DNA of 64,000 nucleotides from Rubrivivax sp. (GCA_022843905.1 JALHMT010000016.1:55923-119922); one strand, 5' to 3'. Shown: positions 16,953-25,255, counted from the stretch's first letter. Numbers and translations are program-made. The notes: a model not told the origin generated them from the letters alone.

Positions 16953-17087
16953 TCAATCGGCCCGGCCCTGCAAAGAGATGTCCCAGTCGCGCAGAGTCGC
17001 GCCCTCGGCCAGCATGCGCGAGATGGCTGCGAGGTCCTTCCGGGCGTAGCAAGCCAGGAAGTTGCGGAATCGATCGACGAGGCTCAT
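16953..17087 (-). pseudogene. N-terminal stub of a SnoaL/NTF2-like protein
   Basis: 44 codons beginning MSLVDRFRNFLACYARKDLA and continuing through MLAEGATLRDWDISLQG before a stop at 16953. This is the usual start of SnoaL-like (NTF2 fold) proteins of about 120-140 residues; the rest is missing and an SDR tail follows at once. Its ATG overlaps the stop of the small upstream frame (ATGA), so it was once part of the operon at 17.1-19.7 kb. Confidence 0.65.
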
Positions 17088-17284
17088 GGCTTGCATGATG
17101 CGGTTGAGGCTGGCCCCATCCTAAGGGGTAGCGAAGCAGGTCCAGAGCCCTTGAGCATGTTGGTGGATTGCGCCAGGCTCAGCCCGCGGACCTCGGAGAA
17201 GCGGCGCACCCTGTCGCGGCTGTGACTTGCGCGCCCCACCTCGAGCGCACTCAGGTGGCGCAGGGTCTGGGCAAAGCCGGTCAT
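17084..17284 (-). CDS. Small hypothetical protein, translationally coupled
   Basis: 66 residues, MTGFAQTLRHLSALEVGRAS onward, with no recognised domain. Its ATG overlaps the stop of the quinone-reductase gene and its stop overlaps the SnoaL stub's ATG, both as ATGA. Such double coupling suggests a genuine gene or the fused remains of one. It could itself be a deletion product. Confidence 0.35.
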   Translation of the reverse strand: MTGFAQTLRHLSALEVGRASHSRDRVRRFSEVRGLSLAQSTNMLKGSGPASLPLRMGPASTASCKP

Positions 17285-17934
17285 TCTGACTTTGGGTCTC
17301 GGGGCGCACTGAGTGGGCGACGGCCCATCCAGCGGGGCTGGTTCAGTTGGCGGGCCGCCCGCTCGCCACGCCGGCGGGCATCGGCCAGCCAGCGCTGGAT
17401 CCGCTCGTGTGGCGCCGAGCGGACGGGGCCGTAGCTGGCGATGCGCACGGGGTCGAAGCCGCAGAACGCCAGAACCGTGCGCCGCATCTGCCAGTGGCCC
17501 GGCATGCGGTCGAACCAGCGGTAGTACCAGGGCGGGGCGTCCATCGTCACCAGCAGTTCCGCCGAGCGTCCTTGAAGCAGGCGGTCCCACAGGGGGGAGT
17601 TCGGCCGGTAGCGATAGGCAAAGCCAGAGACCAGGGTGCGATCGAGGAAGCCCTTCAACAGCGCGGGCATCGTGCCCCACCAGACCGGGTACACCCAGGC
17701 CACATGGCGCGCGGCCTGCAAGGCCTGCTGGGCCTGCAGGAGGTCGGGTTCCAGAGGCTGACCACCGGCGCGGGCGCTGCGCAGTACCGGGTCGAATTGC
17801 AGGTGCCCGAGGTCGAGTCGGCTCACCTGCGCGCCGGCCGCGGCAGCGCCCTCGGCGTAGGCCGTGGCCAGTGCCGCACACAGGCTGTCGTCGCGGGGAT
17901 GGCCCAGTACCACAAGCATGTTGGAGTCGGTCAT
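17281..17934 (-). CDS. Flavodoxin-fold NAD(P)H:quinone oxidoreductase
   Basis: 217 residues with the flavodoxin-like fold of the NQO/KefF family: MLVVLGHPRDDSLCAALA at the N-terminus, and the FMN/FAD-binding YPVWWGTMPALLKGFLDRTL block (about 82-101). It probably reduces quinones by two electrons, avoiding semiquinone cycling. It overlaps the MerR gene upstream (ATGA), and the operon promoter is the TetR-controlled region at 19.8 kb. The Arg/Pro-rich tail of about 15 residues is unusual. Confidence 0.88.
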   Translation of the reverse strand: MTDSNMLVVLGHPRDDSLCAALATAYAEGAAAAGAQVSRLDLGHLQFDPVLRSARAGGQPLEPDLLQAQQALQAARHVAWVYPVWWGTMPALLKGFLDRTLVSGFAYRYRPNSPLWDRLLQGRSAELLVTMDAPPWYYRWFDRMPGHWQMRRTVLAFCGFDPVRIASYGPVRSAPHERIQRWLADARRRGERAARQLNQPRWMGRRPLSAPRDPKSE

Positions 17935-18413
17935 GAAGAAGGCGGGAAGTGCGGGAGGACAGCAACTGTCGGTGTGACCCGTGGGGCAGAGTCAAGCCCA
18001 GCACCAGCCGCCGGCGGTGATCCCGCTTTCGAAGTCTGCAGGCACCCCACAGCCCGTGGCAGGGCACCCGCTCGATCGCAAGCGACCAGTCCGGCCGCCG
18101 CCTGCGCCAGCTCGATTTCCAGCGCCTGCAGGTGCTGGCGTTCGGCGGCCAGCTCCGCCTGGCGCTCCTGCACGAGCCGGGCCATCAGCGCCCAGTCGAT
18201 CGCGCCATCGCGGCTGCGCGTGGCGGCCAGTTCGCGCAGGCCGAAGCCAAAGCGCTGTGCTCTGCGCACCAGCAGCACGGCCTCGACATGCGTTGCGTCG
18301 AACACACGATAGCGGCCGCGCCGGGGCACCGGGCCCAGCAGCCCCAGCCGCTCGTACAGGCGGACGGCCTTCGGGGTGGTGCCGGCCAGCTCAGCGAGAG
18401 ATCGGATGAGCAT
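17931..18413 (-). CDS. MerR-family transcriptional regulator
   Basis: 160 residues. The winged HTH at the N-terminus (MLIRSLAELAGTTPKAVRLY) is followed by YRVFDATHVEAVLLVRRAQR, then a coiled-coil dimerisation helix rich in Gln/Glu/Ala (about 75-115) and a Pro/Ala-rich tail. ATG 18413 is preferred because MerR proteins begin right at the HTH; 18443 is an alternative. Its stop overlaps the quinone-reductase ATG, so it may sense the same electrophile or redox signal. Confidence 0.88.
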   Translation of the reverse strand: MLIRSLAELAGTTPKAVRLYERLGLLGPVPRRGRYRVFDATHVEAVLLVRRAQRFGFGLRELAATRSRDGAIDWALMARLVQERQAELAAERQHLQALEIELAQAAAGLVACDRAGALPRAVGCLQTSKAGSPPAAGAGLDSAPRVTPTVAVLPHFPPSS

Positions 18414-18458
18414 CAGGTCGGATGTGCAAGAGCAGCATGCCAAGGTGAGAGGGATGGC

Positions 18459-19340
18459 TCAGGCTGCCGAGTGCCAGAAGCTGCGGATCGCATCGGCAGT
18501 GGCGACGGGAGCTTCCAGCTGAGGCCAGTGACCGATCGCGGCAAGCCGCACAAGGTCGGCCGTCGGCGACAGGCTCAACCAGCGTTGCATCATGAGCTCA
18601 CCCGAATTCGGATCGGCGCTTCCGTTGATGAGCCGCAACGGCACGGCGCTGCCCAGCAACGCGCCGACCAGCCGGTCGCGTTCAGCCCGCGGCGTGCGCC
18701 AGAAGCTGCCGACCGAGTGGGTGATGCGCCTGCCATCGCCGTACTCGACGAGTGCCCAGAAGTCATCGAGCAGTTCGCGAGATGGCGGCGTCATGGCACC
18801 GAACAGCCCGGTGATGGTGCGATCAAAGGCACGTCTGGGAATCCGGGGACCAAGCCAGGGTCCTGCGGGCGAGGCCAGCAGGCGCTGGATCAGGCGCGGC
18901 CTGTAGGCCTCGGGGCACAGGGCCCCGTTGAGCAGCACGAGGCTCGACAGCGGCGACAGCGTCGGATCGGCCTGGCGACGCAGCAGCATGGCCTGTGCCA
19001 CCCGCACACCCAGATCGTGCGCCACCACATGAACCGGCGGGCGGCCCAGCGAGTCCAGCACGGCGTCCGCGGCTTCGGCGTGCAGCTCAAGGGTGTAGCG
19101 GCAGTCACGTGGCTTGTCCGAGAAGCCGAGGCCCGGGAAGTCCGGAGCAAGCAGCCGATAGCCGGGCTGCAGCAGCGGCCACAGCGCATGCCAGTCGAAC
19201 GAGCCCGTGGGATAGCCGTGCAGCAAGAGAACGACGGGGCCTTGTCCCTCGACGACGTGGAACAAGCGCAAGCCTTGCCAGGTCAGGGCCCGGCCCCGTG
19301 TTTGCCAGTCCTGCAACCGGGGGCTCAAGGCATGCTCCAC
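18459..19340 (-). CDS. Alpha/beta hydrolase with aspartate nucleophile (epoxide hydrolase/haloalkane dehalogenase-like)
   Basis: 293 residues from a GTG that overlaps the end of the MAPEG gene by 16 nt (a TTG at 19329 is possible). HGYPTGSFDW (41-50) gives the oxyanion hole. The nucleophile elbow is VVAHDLG with Asp109 rather than Ser, as in epoxide hydrolases and dehalogenases. Later come NGSADP (acid) and AIGHWPQLEAP (His). Together with MAPEG and quinone reductase it suggests detoxification of electrophiles; the exact substrate is unknown. Confidence 0.88.
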   Translation of the reverse strand: MEHALSPRLQDWQTRGRALTWQGLRLFHVVEGQGPVVLLLHGYPTGSFDWHALWPLLQPGYRLLAPDFPGLGFSDKPRDCRYTLELHAEAADAVLDSLGRPPVHVVAHDLGVRVAQAMLLRRQADPTLSPLSSLVLLNGALCPEAYRPRLIQRLLASPAGPWLGPRIPRRAFDRTITGLFGAMTPPSRELLDDFWALVEYGDGRRITHSVGSFWRTPRAERDRLVGALLGSAVPLRLINGSADPNSGELMMQRWLSLSPTADLVRLAAIGHWPQLEAPVATADAIRSFWHSAA

Positions 19341-19720
19341 AGTGCCCGTCCCATCAAGCCCACCAAAGACAACTGGACCACCACCGTGGCGATGTGGCTC
19401 AGCCGCCTCAAGGCGGGTTGCCGTCCGAAGATGCCCGCGGCATGCAACACCCTGGCCACGCCGAACGTCAGGGCGCAGACCAGCAGCCCTTCGGTGCTTG
19501 CAGCCGGAAGTGCCGCACAGCCCAAGGCGAGAAGGCCATACAGCGCAGTCTGCTCCAGCGTGTTGCCATGCGCCCGCATGGCCGCCAGCAGGTCGCGGTG
19601 GCCGCCGTCGCCGAAGCTGACACGATGGCGCAGGCGCAGCTGCGATACCCGCGCCGATAGAACGGTCAGCCAGATTGCCAGGAACGCGAGGCTGATGGCG
19701 ACGATCTCGACGGGCTTCAT
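19325..19720 (-). CDS. MAPEG-family membrane protein
   Basis: 131 residues with four hydrophobic segments. The family signature is RDLLAAMRAHGNTLEQTALY followed by RVLHAAGIFG. MAPEG proteins include microsomal glutathione transferases and act on glutathione or electrophiles in membranes; bacterial members such as YecN are poorly characterised. It is the first gene of the minus-strand operon, about 100 bp from the double inverted-repeat operator. Confidence 0.88.
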   Translation of the reverse strand: MKPVEIVAISLAFLAIWLTVLSARVSQLRLRHRVSFGDGGHRDLLAAMRAHGNTLEQTALYGLLALGCAALPAASTEGLLVCALTFGVARVLHAAGIFGRQPALRRLSHIATVVVQLSLVGLMGRALWSMP

Positions 19721-19822
19721 CGGAACTGGGCTCCATGGCGCGCCTGCCCGGGCAGTGTCGTGGCTGGAGTCGAGCGGGCTTCGGTGGAGCGTGGCGGCAT
19801 GGAGGTTGACGGCGAATTGTTC

Positions 19823-19859
19823 TTACAGCGTAAGGTTAACACATGGCCTTACGCTGTAA
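19823..19859. promoter_or_regulatory. Double TetR-type operator between the MAPEG operon and the tetR gene
   Basis: TTACAGCGTAAGG (19823-19835) and CCTTACGCTGTAA (19847-19859) are perfect 13-bp inverted arms with an 11-bp spacer. Each arm contains a pseudo-palindrome TTAC-N3-GTAA, so two repressor dimers could bind, centres 26 bp apart. It lies 28 bp before the TetR gene and 103 bp before the MAPEG gene. Confidence 0.8.
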
Positions 19860-19886
19860 ACTTGTCCTCCGCAGCATGTACAACGG

Positions 19887-20519
19887 ATGCCTCGACCAGC
19901 CAACCGCCCCTCGCTCACCCGCGAGCGCATCGAATCCGAGGCGCTGGCCCTGATCGAGCGCGAGGGCCTGGACGCCTTCAGCATGCGCCGACTGGGTCAG
20001 ACGCTGGGGGTGGAGGCGATGAGCCTGTACCACCACTTCCCGAGCAAGGCACACCTGCTCGACGCGCTCGTGGACCGTGTCCTGGCCAGCGTTCCCATCC
20101 CCTCGCGGGAGCAAGACCCCGCATCACGACTGCGGCAACTGGTGCGGCACTGGCGAGACATCGCCCGGCGGCACGCGCGCTTCTATGCCTGGTTGTCGCT
20201 GCACCGCTGGAACTCGGCCACGGGTGTCGCCTTTCTGGCCGAGGTCCTGGCCTGCTTTACCGACGCAGGTCTCGACAGCGAGCGCGCGGCCCGGGGCTTC
20301 CGGGCGCTGGGCTACTACGTCCTGGGTGCAACCCTCGACGAGACACAGGGCTACGCCAATGGGCCCGCTTCGTTGCAGCCGTTGACCCAGGTCGAGCTGG
20401 AGACGCTGCACCCGCAGGTGGCGCAAGCCGGGCGCTATTTCACGCCGGACCAGTTCGACACGACTTTCGAATTGGGTCTCGACGTGCTGCTCAGCGGCCT
20501 GGGCCTGCTGCGGCGCTGA
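19887..20519 (+). CDS. TetR-family transcriptional regulator
   Basis: 210 residues. HTH at about 12-58: RERIESEALALIEREGLDAF and then MRRLGQTLGVEAMSLYHHF. The C-terminal ligand domain resembles TetR_C of tetracycline- and drug-responsive repressors. It is divergent from the MAPEG-hydrolase-MerR-quinone-reductase operon and separated from it by a striking double inverted repeat that it probably binds, controlling both directions. Confidence 0.93.
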   Translation: MPRPANRPSLTRERIESEALALIEREGLDAFSMRRLGQTLGVEAMSLYHHFPSKAHLLDALVDRVLASVPIPSREQDPASRLRQLVRHWRDIARRHARFYAWLSLHRWNSATGVAFLAEVLACFTDAGLDSERAARGFRALGYYVLGATLDETQGYANGPASLQPLTQVELETLHPQVAQAGRYFTPDQFDTTFELGLDVLLSGLGLLRR

Positions 20520-21024
20520 ACCGCACTGCACGCGATCGCGCAGCGGGCTCCAGGTCGGGAGTCCGCCGGGGGGTGAGCCCCCGGATGGACCCGCGCCGCG
20601 CCGTCATAGAACTCGACGATCGCGCCGGGAAGCGCCGGACTCTGCCCGCAGACATCGCCCTTGCCGAAACACATGGCCTGGGGCAATACCCCGGTAGCGC
20701 TGCGCCGCTTCGCGAGCGCTTCACACCTGCTGTCCTACCGTTCCGTCCGTAGCGCTTTGGCCATGTACCGGCCCTGCGCGAAAGGCAGCCATGAAGCCGT
20801 TTCAGAAGCCCAGGAAAGTGTTCAAGGTCATGATGACTCTGTTTGGCGTGGCGGGCGCGATAGGCGCCTTGTGGTAAGCAATCTTTGCCTTGAAGCCCTA
20901 CGACATTTCGCTGGCGGCGTGAACGGCGCTTGGCGCTGGTGGCAAGGCGAGTACAAGGGTCGCCCGACCATCGAGAACACACACCGGGTTGCCGAACGCG
21001 CGCTGCAGGCAGGGTAGGTCGTGT
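20520..21024. other. 505-bp gap with hairpin and one candidate micro-ORF
   Basis: No domain-bearing gene is recognisable. A perfect 7-bp hairpin (CCGGGGG 20566-20572, CCCCCGG 20578-20584, 5-nt loop) lies 46 nt after the TetR stop. At 20791-20877 (+) a 28-codon frame begins MKPFQKPRKVFKVMM and ends in a hydrophobic stretch; it is listed separately. The remainder may be decayed coding sequence. Confidence 0.4.
20791..20877 (+). CDS. Candidate 28-residue cationic membrane micropeptide
   Basis: The frame begins MKPFQKPRKVFKVMM and ends TLFGVAGAIGALW and stop. It combines six basic residues with a short hydrophobic helix, and AAAGG stands 7 nt before the ATG. It could be a real single-span micropeptide or the start of a lost gene. 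No family is recognised. Confidence 0.2.
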   Translation: MKPFQKPRKVFKVMMTLFGVAGAIGALW

Positions 21025-22173
21025 TCATGTGGCCGCGTCCTTTCTCAGGCGGTCGTTCTCCCTTCCGATCTGCCGCACGCCCCGCTCGGCCGCATCGACC
21101 GCCCCGGCAAGATAGCCTGGGAACTGCGCCGACCATTCGCTGCCGATGCCGATCAGCCGGCCTTGCCAAGCACCGTCGGCGCTGCACGGTGGGGCTGCGG
21201 CATGGTGGCCCGCGTCATCCAGATCGTCTTCGGTCGCGGTCAGCGGGTCGGCAGCCCAGTCCTTCAAGGCGTCGCCCCGGGGTGTGTGGGCCCGCTCGCC
21301 GAACAGCCGGGCCAACTGCGCCCGGCAGTGTGTTCGCAGCACCTCGTCGCTGACCTGGCGGCGCACCCGCGCCGAAACGCCCAGGAAGCCGAACAGCGCC
21401 GCGTGGCCCCCGGGCATCGAGACGTCGTGGATCTCGCCCATCGGCCCGACGCCGCTGCGTGCGCCGCCGCTCAGGCCCTGTTCGCGCCAGAACGGCGTGT
21501 CGTAGACCGCCACGTACTTCGCGTGCGGCGCCATCCAGGTGGGCGTACCCAGCCAGCGGCGCGCCAGATCGGGTGGCAGCGGCGGATCGAACTGCAGGCG
21601 GGTCGCGGCGAGCCTCGGAGGCATGGCCAGCAGCACCCGCTCGATCTCCCAGGTCGTCGGGTCCCCTGCGCCATCGTCCACGGTCAACTCGACGTGCGTG
21701 GACTCGCAGCGCAGACGGCGCACTGTCTGACCTGTGCGGACGACCGCGGCATCGAGTCGGGCAAGCAGCGCGGCAACCAGGGCACCGGTGCCGCCCGTCA
21801 GCCGCATCGATATCGGGTCGCTGGCATAGCCCCGCACGCGCTGCGGCAGCTGCTGTGCAGAGCGCTCGACGAGCATGTCACCTTCATTGTGCTGCTCGAA
21901 TCGCTCCAGGCCCAACTCGGTGACCAGCCGATCCAGTTGCGGTTGCATGGCCGGCCAGAACCAGCTGGGACCCAGGTCGAATCGATCCAGCGCCGGCAAC
22001 GCTGTGTCGACGCGCGAGCCACGGGCGTCGACCGAGAGGATGCGGCCGCCCGCGGTAGCGCGCGCCTCGAGCAGCACGACGTCGCGCACGCCTTGCTGCT
22101 GGAGCCTCCACGCAGCCGCGAGGCCGGCCAGGCCACCGCCGACGATGGCGATGCGGGTGCGTTGCGGCGTCAT
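21025..22173 (-). CDS. Flavin-containing amine oxidase family protein
   Basis: 382 residues. The N-terminal FAD dinucleotide motif is GGGLAG (12-17), followed by LLEARATAGGRI. A C-terminal block GIGSEWSAQFPGYLAGAVDA contacts the flavin in the amine oxidase family. It is shorter than typical monoamine oxidases (about 450) but complete at both ends. Its ATG overlaps the stop of the cupin gene (ATGA), so both come from one transcript. The substrate is unknown. Confidence 0.88.
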   Translation of the reverse strand: MTPQRTRIAIVGGGLAGLAAAWRLQQQGVRDVVLLEARATAGGRILSVDARGSRVDTALPALDRFDLGPSWFWPAMQPQLDRLVTELGLERFEQHNEGDMLVERSAQQLPQRVRGYASDPISMRLTGGTGALVAALLARLDAAVVRTGQTVRRLRCESTHVELTVDDGAGDPTTWEIERVLLAMPPRLAATRLQFDPPLPPDLARRWLGTPTWMAPHAKYVAVYDTPFWREQGLSGGARSGVGPMGEIHDVSMPGGHAALFGFLGVSARVRRQVSDEVLRTHCRAQLARLFGERAHTPRGDALKDWAADPLTATEDDLDDAGHHAAAPPCSADGAWQGRLIGIGSEWSAQFPGYLAGAVDAAERGVRQIGRENDRLRKDAAT

Positions 22174-22832
22174 GTCGCGAACCCGGCCAGGTGACCGGTC
22201 TTCAGGTAGAGCTTGGCGCCGGAGGCACCGACGCGCAGTTCGGTCATGTCGCCGGGAGGAAGCCGCAGCCAGCCCAGAGCACCCAGCACGGTCGCGCCGC
22301 CAGCGACTTGACCTTCGATCACCAGCAGCTCGGCGCCACCACGCACGTCCGGCCGCAGAAGGTGGCCCGGAGGGAGCCGCAACAGACTGACCTGCTCGTG
22401 GTTGGTCTCATGCAGCCGGCAGACCTCATGCTTGCCGTCTCGCCGCCAGGACGTGACATCGCGCGAGTCGATGCGGACGATGTGTGTGTCGTCTGCCGGC
22501 ATCTGCCACAACTTCACCAAGATCAGAGCACCGTCTGCGCTCGAGGGCTGGTGGGCCGAGCCGGGCGGGTTGCGCAGGTACCAGCCTGGCTCGTAGTGCC
22601 CGCTGGCGTCCGAAAAGGTGCCGGACAACACGAGGATCTCTTCGCCTCCGGGGTGCGCGTGCGCGGGGAAGATCGAGTTCGGCGCGTACCGAACCAGGCT
22701 CGTGGCCCGCGCCCGCTCGCCGCCCAGGCGGTCCAGCATCACCCGCTGCACACCGGGCTGCGGCGACGGCACCCAGCGGTGTTCGACGGCCGTCATGGCC
22801 GCTCGGTGCGAGAAGTCGGGGTTCACGAGCAT
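22170..22832 (-). CDS. ChrR-like double-cupin protein
   Basis: 220 residues with two cupin halves. The first has the metal ligands in HAHPGGEEILVLSG, and the second repeats LRLPPGHLL...GGAELLVIEG. It resembles the cupin domain of ChrR anti-sigma factors and acetylacetone-cleaving-like cupins but lacks the zinc N-domain of ChrR. ATG 22832 is chosen because GGAG lies 6 nt before it. It is located between a gutted SDR and the amine oxidase. Confidence 0.8.
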   Translation of the reverse strand: MLVNPDFSHRAAMTAVEHRWVPSPQPGVQRVMLDRLGGERARATSLVRYAPNSIFPAHAHPGGEEILVLSGTFSDASGHYEPGWYLRNPPGSAHQPSSADGALILVKLWQMPADDTHIVRIDSRDVTSWRRDGKHEVCRLHETNHEQVSLLRLPPGHLLRPDVRGGAELLVIEGQVAGGATVLGALGWLRLPPGDMTELRVGASGAKLYLKTGHLAGFAT

Positions 22833-22892
22833 GATCATCTCCAAATGTAGGGGCCATGACACGGGCGCCGCGCAGGGCCTGCAAGTCGACAC

Positions 22893-23191
22893 TCAGTTGC
22901 GACCCGCCATCACGCCGCCGTCGACATCCCAGATGGCGCCTGTCACCCAGCCCGCCTGGTCGGACAGCAGGAACACGATGACCTCCGCCACGTCCTGAGG
23001 TGTGCCAACGCGCCCGATCGGGTGGAAGGCGTTGAAGCCACGGGTGCTGCACGTCGAGCGCCTGCACGACGGCCTGGATGCCGGCGTCGCTGGTGAGGTC
23101 CGCGGTCAGCGCGGACACAGGACCGACGGCCGCGAGTTGCTGCCGTGCCACCGACGACCAGCAGCTTGCGACCCTTGAACTGATTTCCCAT
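22893..23191 (-). pseudogene. Short-chain dehydrogenase gene with large internal deletion and frameshifts
   Basis: The start MGNQFKGRKLLVVGG is in one frame, a middle piece [20 protein letters not shown] in another, and the tail [20 protein letters not shown] then [19 protein letters not shown] and stop in a third. About 300 bp remain of an expected 735 bp; the NNAG, Ser and YxxxK regions are gone. It would have been the first gene of the cupin-amine oxidase operon opposite the LysR gene. Confidence 0.85.
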
Positions 23192-23350
23192 TGCAGACTC
23201 CTGTGTGTGGCCCGCGCTCGACGAGATCAACAAAAAATTGACCGGTCACCACGGACGGCGGTAGGCCGTGCGCTAAGCCCGAACTCTGTTCGAAGCACGG
23301 CGTTGCCGCAAACGGGATAAAGTGTCTGTCCGACAAAGAAAAACTATCTA

Positions 23351-24265
23351 ATGATGAAGGTCCCTGTGCACCTCAACGCGCTTCGGGCATTCGAGGCCAG
23401 CGCGCGTCATCAGAGCTTTGCGGCCGCAGCGACGGAGCTGAACGTCACGCCCGCGGCCGTCGGGCAGCTGGTTCGGACGCTGGAAGACTGGCTGGGAAAT
23501 CCGTTGTTCCACCGGGCGACCAGTGGCCGTGCGCGCCTCGTGCCGACGGAAGCCGCCGAGCGGGCGCTGCCGGAGCTGCGCGCCGGCTTCGACCGGCTGA
23601 GCCTGGCTCTGCATCGCCTGCGTGAAGGATCGACCCGCGGCGTGCTCACCGTCACGGTCAGCCCGGCCTTCGCCGCCAAGTGGCTGTTGCCTCGCCTGGA
23701 GAGCTTCCAGTCGGAGTGCCCCGAGACCGACATCCGCCTGGACACCAGCCTGAAGCCGGTGGACTTCGTCGCGCAGCGCATCGACATCGGTGTGCGCTAC
23801 GGAGCAGGCCACTGGCCCGGTCTGCGAGCTGACAAGCTGCTCGATGAAGAGGTGTTTCCGGTCTGCTCGCCGCTGCTTGAGCAGAAGGCGCGGCGGCTGC
23901 GGAAGCCCGCGGACCTGCTGAGTGAGACTCTCATCCACGACCTGTCGATGGGCGAGGACGAAGGCTTTCCGACTTGGGACAGCTGGCTGCGCACGGCGGG
24001 TGTCACCCACACGATCACCACGGGGCGTGGTCTGAAGATCAACAACTCGGCGGCGGTGCTGCAGGCGGCGATCGACGGCCAGGGCGTGGCGCTCGCGCGC
24101 AGCGTCATGGCGCACGACGATGTCGCCAGTGGCCGCCTGGTTCGCCTGTTCCCGTCGGTCCGGCTGGCCTCACCGCTGTCCTACTACGTCGTCTATCGGG
24201 CCGACTGTGCGGGGATGCCAAGGACGCAGCGCTTTCGGCAGTGGTTGCTGCGGCAGGCCATCTGA
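23351..24265 (+). CDS. LysR-family regulator (GcvA-like)
   Basis: 304 residues. N-terminal HTH: NALRAFEASARHQSFAAAAT then LNVTPAAVGQLVRTLEDWLG. The substrate domain resembles GcvA-type LysR proteins. It is divergent from the SDR relic-cupin-amine oxidase operon, which it probably controlled; the 160-bp gap would hold its sites. ATG 23351 and 23354 are both possible starts. Confidence 0.92.
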   Translation: MMKVPVHLNALRAFEASARHQSFAAAATELNVTPAAVGQLVRTLEDWLGNPLFHRATSGRARLVPTEAAERALPELRAGFDRLSLALHRLREGSTRGVLTVTVSPAFAAKWLLPRLESFQSECPETDIRLDTSLKPVDFVAQRIDIGVRYGAGHWPGLRADKLLDEEVFPVCSPLLEQKARRLRKPADLLSETLIHDLSMGEDEGFPTWDSWLRTAGVTHTITTGRGLKINNSAAVLQAAIDGQGVALARSVMAHDDVASGRLVRLFPSVRLASPLSYYVVYRADCAGMPRTQRFRQWLLRQAI

Positions 24266-24314
24266 CGGGTGCCGAACGCAGTGCCTTGGCTCAGCGAGCG
24301 TTCTCTGGCAAAGG

Positions 24315-24470
24315 ATGCCAGTGACGGCTCCTGGCCGTGCCGATGTCGAGGCGGCGCTGGCTGAAGGCGAGACGCTCTCGCAGTTCTTCGAAGCCTCGGT
24401 GCGCGCCGGTGTCGAGCACCGTCGCATGCAGGCGGAGTTCATCGCACGCGGGCTTCGCTCGCACGACGTG
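24315..24470 (+). pseudogene. Relic of a ParD/YlcI-like antitoxin
   Basis: The frame reads RADVEAALAEGETLSQFFEA, then SVRAGVEHRRMQAEFIARGL, the central part of a common antitoxin family found before RelE/ParE toxins. The N-terminal strand and the C-terminal toxin-binding tail are absent, and no toxin follows. The segment 24423-24461 recurs at 39735-39773 with two changes over its first 37 bases. Confidence 0.6.
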
Positions 24471-24592
24471 CGGTCTCGTGGAGCCCGGGCCCTTGCTGCT
24501 GCTGATCACCTGGCACATCGATGGCCAGTCGTTCGAGTCCCCATGTTCGTCAGAGCACGGACGAGAACCGCAGCCGATGCGAACATCCTTCG

Positions 24593-25255
24593 ATGCAACT
24601 CCTACCAGTCCTCAGGCCGTTCCGTTCCGGCATGGCCTTCGGTGCCGCCCTGTTCTCGACACTTGCAATGGTCACCCTTCCCATGCCCACACACGCCACC
24701 GAAGAGCCCGATTACCAGGTCGTGCGCGAACTCGCGGACATCGAGGTGCGGCAGTACGCTGCCTATGCGGTGGCCGAAGTCCTGGTGCCCGGCCCGGCGG
24801 GTGAGGCCGGCAACCAGGCCTTCCCCATCCTGGCAGGCTACATCTTCGGCAAGAACAAGGGCGAGCGGAAGTTCGCGATGACCGCGCCGGTGACGCAGGC
24901 CGCCGTGCCGGTGAAACTGGAGATGACTGCGCCGGTGACCCAGAGCGTTTCGCCCGGCGGCTTCCTGGTGCAGTTCGTGTTGCCCAAAGGTGTCACGGCG
25001 GCCAGCGCCCCGGAGCCTCTGGATGCACGCGTTCAACTTCGCGATGTGTCGCCCACCCGGTTCGCCGTGATCCGCTACTCGGGCTTCTGGTCGGAGTCGA
25101 ACTACGCCGAGCATCTGGCCAAGTTGCAGGCGGCGCTGCGCGCGGCCGACCTCGCGTGGGAGGGTGAAGCCGTGTACTCACGCTACGACGCGCCGTTCAT
25201 CCCCTGGTTCATGCGGCGCAACGAAATCTGGCTGCGCCTGGCGTCGCCGCCCTGA
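24593..25255 (+). CDS. SOUL-family heme-binding protein, exported
   Basis: 220 residues. A signal peptide ends at THA, just before TEEPDYQVV (about residue 36). The SOUL domain shows YQVVRELADIEVRQY, repeated KFAMTAPVTQ and LEMTAPVTQ segments, and the late RYDAPFIPWFMRRNEIWLRL block typical of the family. Such proteins bind heme or tetrapyrroles. ATG 24593 was preferred because it begins the signal peptide. It converges on the CPBP fragment, one base apart. Confidence 0.9.
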   Translation: MQLLPVLRPFRSGMAFGAALFSTLAMVTLPMPTHATEEPDYQVVRELADIEVRQYAAYAVAEVLVPGPAGEAGNQAFPILAGYIFGKNKGERKFAMTAPVTQAAVPVKLEMTAPVTQSVSPGGFLVQFVLPKGVTAASAPEPLDARVQLRDVSPTRFAVIRYSGFWSESNYAEHLAKLQAALRAADLAWEGEAVYSRYDAPFIPWFMRRNEIWLRLASPP

